Part shown: piece by piece, positions 5,039 through 7,117 of the stretch | Numbering within the stretch: the stretch's first letter is position 1 | Layout: every line of letters begins with the position of its first letter | Source of the DNA: an uncultured Megasphaera sp. | GTDB taxonomy: Bacteria; Bacillota; Negativicutes; Veillonellales; Megasphaeraceae | Direction: 5' to 3' | NCBI GenBank assembly: GCA_937895695.1 | Contig: CALBLM010000321.1 | Location: forward strand, 1-7,117 | DNA: 7,117 bases | Program-made: the position numbers and the translations under genes | Notes under the pieces: generated by a model | What the model saw: only the letters and a program-made list of their open reading frames with translations | Database searches by the model: none | Told to the model about the DNA's origin: nothing

Positions 5039-7117
5039 TATTAATGATTTTCTTCGGAATGGCAATAAATTTTACGATGTTCTTGCCAGCAGTCATTTCT
5101 TGGATATGCGGCAATGCCAAAACTTTTTCTTTTAATGCATCTGCATCGATTTCTACCGGTACTGTAATACGGTCACGAACTTTACCATTAATCTGTACAG
5201 GCAATTCGATTTCATCGACTACCAATGCGGATTCATCGACCTTAGGCCATTCTTGTGCATGAACACTGCCTGCAAATCCACAAATCTGCCACAATTCTTC
5301 CGTAATATGCGGTGTAAATGGTGCCAGCAGTTTAATTAGATTCCGATTGGCTTCCACAGCGACTTCTTTATGAATGGTCTTATGATTCCCTGCATAAGCA
5401 TGCATAGCATTTACAAATTCCATAATGGAGCTGACAGCTGTATTTAATGCATAGTTGCCATCAATCCCCTTGACATCTTCCGTAACTTTAGCAATCGCTT
5501 TGTATTCCTGCATGCGAAGTTCTTTTTCTGCTTCTGTATAATCCGTTCCTTCTTCACCGTTTTTAGCCATATCCAAATACTGATGGACAATACGCCATAC
5601 ACGATTCAAGAAACGATAGGAACCTTCCACGCCCTGATCGGACCAAGCCAAATCACGTTCCGGCGGTGCTGCAAACAAGATAAACAACCGGCCCGTATCG
5701 GCACCGTATTTGGCTAAAATTTCTTCTGGTGATACGATATTTCCCTTGGACTTAGACATTTTACTGCCGTCCAAAAGAACCATCCCCTGCGTCAACAGTC
5801 GTTCAAAGGGTTCTACCTTATCTACTAATCCAGCATCATAGAATACTTTCATGAAGAAACGTGAATACATCAGATGTAAAATAGCATGTTCAATGCCACC
5901 AATATACTGATCAACATTCATCCAATGGTTAGCCTTTTTAGGATCCCAAGATTGTGTATCATTGCGGGCATCGGTATAGCGAATATAGTACCATGACGAG
6001 CATACGAATGTATCCATCGTATCCGTTTCGCGCGTAGCCGGACCGCCGCATTTCGGGCAAGTGCAATGAACAAAACTATCACTCGTTGCCAGTGGGGATA
6101 CGGCACCAGCCGTAAATTTAACATCTTTTGGTAATTTGACCGGCAGCTGATCTTCCGGAACGAGCTGTTCGCCACATTTGGGGCAGTAAATAATAGGAAT
6201 TGGCGCACCCCAGTACCGCTGACGCGAAATCAACCAGTCACGCAAACGATAATTAACACGGCGTTTACCTAATCCTTTTTCTTCCATGTAGTCAATAATC
6301 GCCTTCATGGCTTTATGCATTTCCATACCTGTAAATGGACCGGCATTGACAAGAACACCGTCTTTATCTTCATAGGCATGATCCATTTCTTCCAGCTTTA
6401 GTTCATGATCTTTCGGCTGCAGTGTAATGATTTTAGGAATGTTGTATTTCGTAGCAAACATCCAGTCACGCTGGTCACCGGTCGGTACACCCATAACGGC
6501 GCCTGTACCATAATCATACAAAACGTAATTGGTAATCCAAATTTGAACCGGTTTGCCCGTCAACGGATGGATGCAGTCAATACCGGTATACATCCCTAAT
6601 TTTTCTGATTCTGTGCTTGTACGTTCAATATCGCTCGTGTTGCGAACTTTTTCGCAAAAGGCTTCTAATTGTTCTTTGTTCGGATTATTTTCAAGAAGCT
6701 TTTTAACTAATGGATGTTCCGGAGGCAATACAACAAACGTAACGCCATAAATCGTATCCGGTCGAGTCGTATAGACAGCTACTTTTTCATGCAATGAAGG
6801 AATGTCAAAACTGAATTCAAGCCCTTCGCTGCGGCCAATCCAGTTTTTCTGCATGGTTTTAACGCGTTCCGGCCAGCCCGGCAATAATTTTAAGTCTTCC
6901 AACAGGCGATCTGCGTAATCTGTAATCTTAAAGAACCACTGTTTGAGATCTTTTTTGACAACCGGCGTATCACAGCGCCAGCATTTGCCGTCAATAACCT
7001 GTTCGTTAGCCAAAACGGTATTGCATTTTTCACACCAGTTTACTTTGGCTTCTTTTCGATACGCCAATCCTCGTTTATACAGTAATTCAAAAATCCACTG
7101 GGTCCATTTGTAATACT
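5025..7117 (-). CDS. leuS: Leucyl-tRNA synthetase (N-terminus beyond the window)
   Basis: This class I synthetase charges tRNA-Leu with leucine. The frame is open to the right edge: the first full codon is at 7115 and gives YYKWTQWIFELLYKRGLAYR, conserved LeuRS sequence, so the TTG at 7067 is internal. About 696 residues are visible of roughly 820 expected, and the HIGH motif is outside. By residue from 7115: two CxxC pairs (28/31, 45/48); the CP1 editing domain with TTRPDTIYG (116-124) and YGTGAVMGVPTGDQRDW (202-218); LRDWLISRQRYWGAPIP (291-307); a zinc-ribbon with CPKC pairs (311/314, 353/356); the KMSKS loop (452-456); the anticodon-binding helical domain; and a C-terminal domain starting LPVQINGKVRDR. 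In the editing motif the usual His of 'HDxRD' is Gly (codon 6479-6477). It ends in the 4981-5008 terminator. Nothing indicates transfer. Confidence 0.98.
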   Translation of the reverse strand, partial: YYKWTQWIFELLYKRGLAYRKEAKVNWCEKCNTVLANEQVIDGKCWRCDTPVVKKDLKQWFFKITDYADRLLEDLKLLPGWPERVKTMQKNWIGRSEGLEFSFDIPSLHEKVAVYTTRPDTIYGVTFVVLPPEHPLVKKLLENNPNKEQLEAFCEKVRNTSDIERTSTESEKLGMYTGIDCIHPLTGKPVQIWITNYVLYDYGTGAVMGVPTGDQRDWMFATKYNIPKIITLQPKDHELKLEEMDHAYEDKDGVLVNAGPFTGMEMHKAMKAIIDYMEEKGLGKRRVNYRLRDWLISRQRYWGAPIPIIYCPKCGEQLVPEDQLPVKLPKDVKFTAGAVSPLATSDSFVHCTCPKCGGPATRETDTMDTFVCSSWYYIRYTDARNDTQSWDPKKANHWMNVDQYIGGIEHAILHLMYSRFFMKVFYDAGLVDKVEPFERLLTQGMVLLDGSKMSKSKGNIVSPEEILAKYGADTGRLFILFAAPPERDLAWSDQGVEGSYRFLNRVWRIVHQYLDMAKNGEEGTDYTEAEKELRMQEYKAIAKVTEDVKGIDGNYALNTAVSSIMEFVNAMHAYAGNHKTIHKEVAVEANRNLIKLLAPFTPHITEELWQICGFAGSVHAQEWPKVDESALVVDEIELPVQINGKVRDRITVPVEIDADALKEKVLALPHIQEMTAGKNIVKFIAIPKKIINIVVK

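Noticed and set aside
7065..7067. TTG at 7067 as the start of leuS
   Set aside because: The conserved LeuRS sequence YYKWTQWIFELLYKRG continues upstream in frame to the window edge, so the true start is outside.

Overview
The window is a stretch of chromosome that most resembles Megasphaera or a close relative (Negativicutes; low-to-mid GC, AGGAGG ribosome sites). The assignment rests on the proteins. The acyl-CoA dehydrogenase is 383 residues with its catalytic glutamate at position 367, and it and both electron-transfer flavoprotein subunits read very close to the Megasphaera elsdenii butyryl-CoA dehydrogenase/EtfAB proteins as I remember them. No search was run.

Every intact gene lies on the minus strand, so transcription runs from high to low coordinates. 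From the right: leuS (leucyl-tRNA synthetase, N-terminus cut by the window edge) ends in a clear rho-independent terminator at 4981-5008. Only 8 nt after its U-tract comes the ribosome site of a NudL-like CoA pyrophosphatase gene (4360-4962). A stretch of about 390 bases without a convincing gene (3970-4359) holds a repeat-rich segment and the likely promoter of the next operon. That operon is bcd-etfB-etfA (3969 down to 881), closed by a strong hairpin terminator at 821-856. Between bcd and etfB lies an extra hairpin and palindrome.

Bcd and EtfBA work together. In M. elsdenii and relatives EtfAB takes electrons from NADH and, by flavin-based bifurcation, sends one to ferredoxin and the other to Bcd, which reduces crotonyl-CoA to butyryl-CoA. 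This is the energy-conserving step of butyrate (and in chain elongators caproate) formation. The other pathway genes (thl, hbd, crt) are not in the window.

Left of the operon, on the plus strand, is a wrecked toxin-antitoxin locus. A stretch resembling the C-terminal part of a RelB/DinJ-type antitoxin runs, out of frame, into the C-terminal two thirds of a YafQ-type toxin whose catalytic histidine in the 'ECH' motif has become tyrosine. At the far left, divergent from it, a Cys-rich CGGC-domain protein starts at 376 and runs off the window; small inverted repeats sit upstream of it.

I see no convincing new system. The items most worth a second look are the decayed toxin-antitoxin locus, the inverted repeat over the bcd promoter, the bcd/etfB intercistronic hairpin, the terminator/promoter overlap before the Nudix gene, and an altered editing-site motif in LeuRS.
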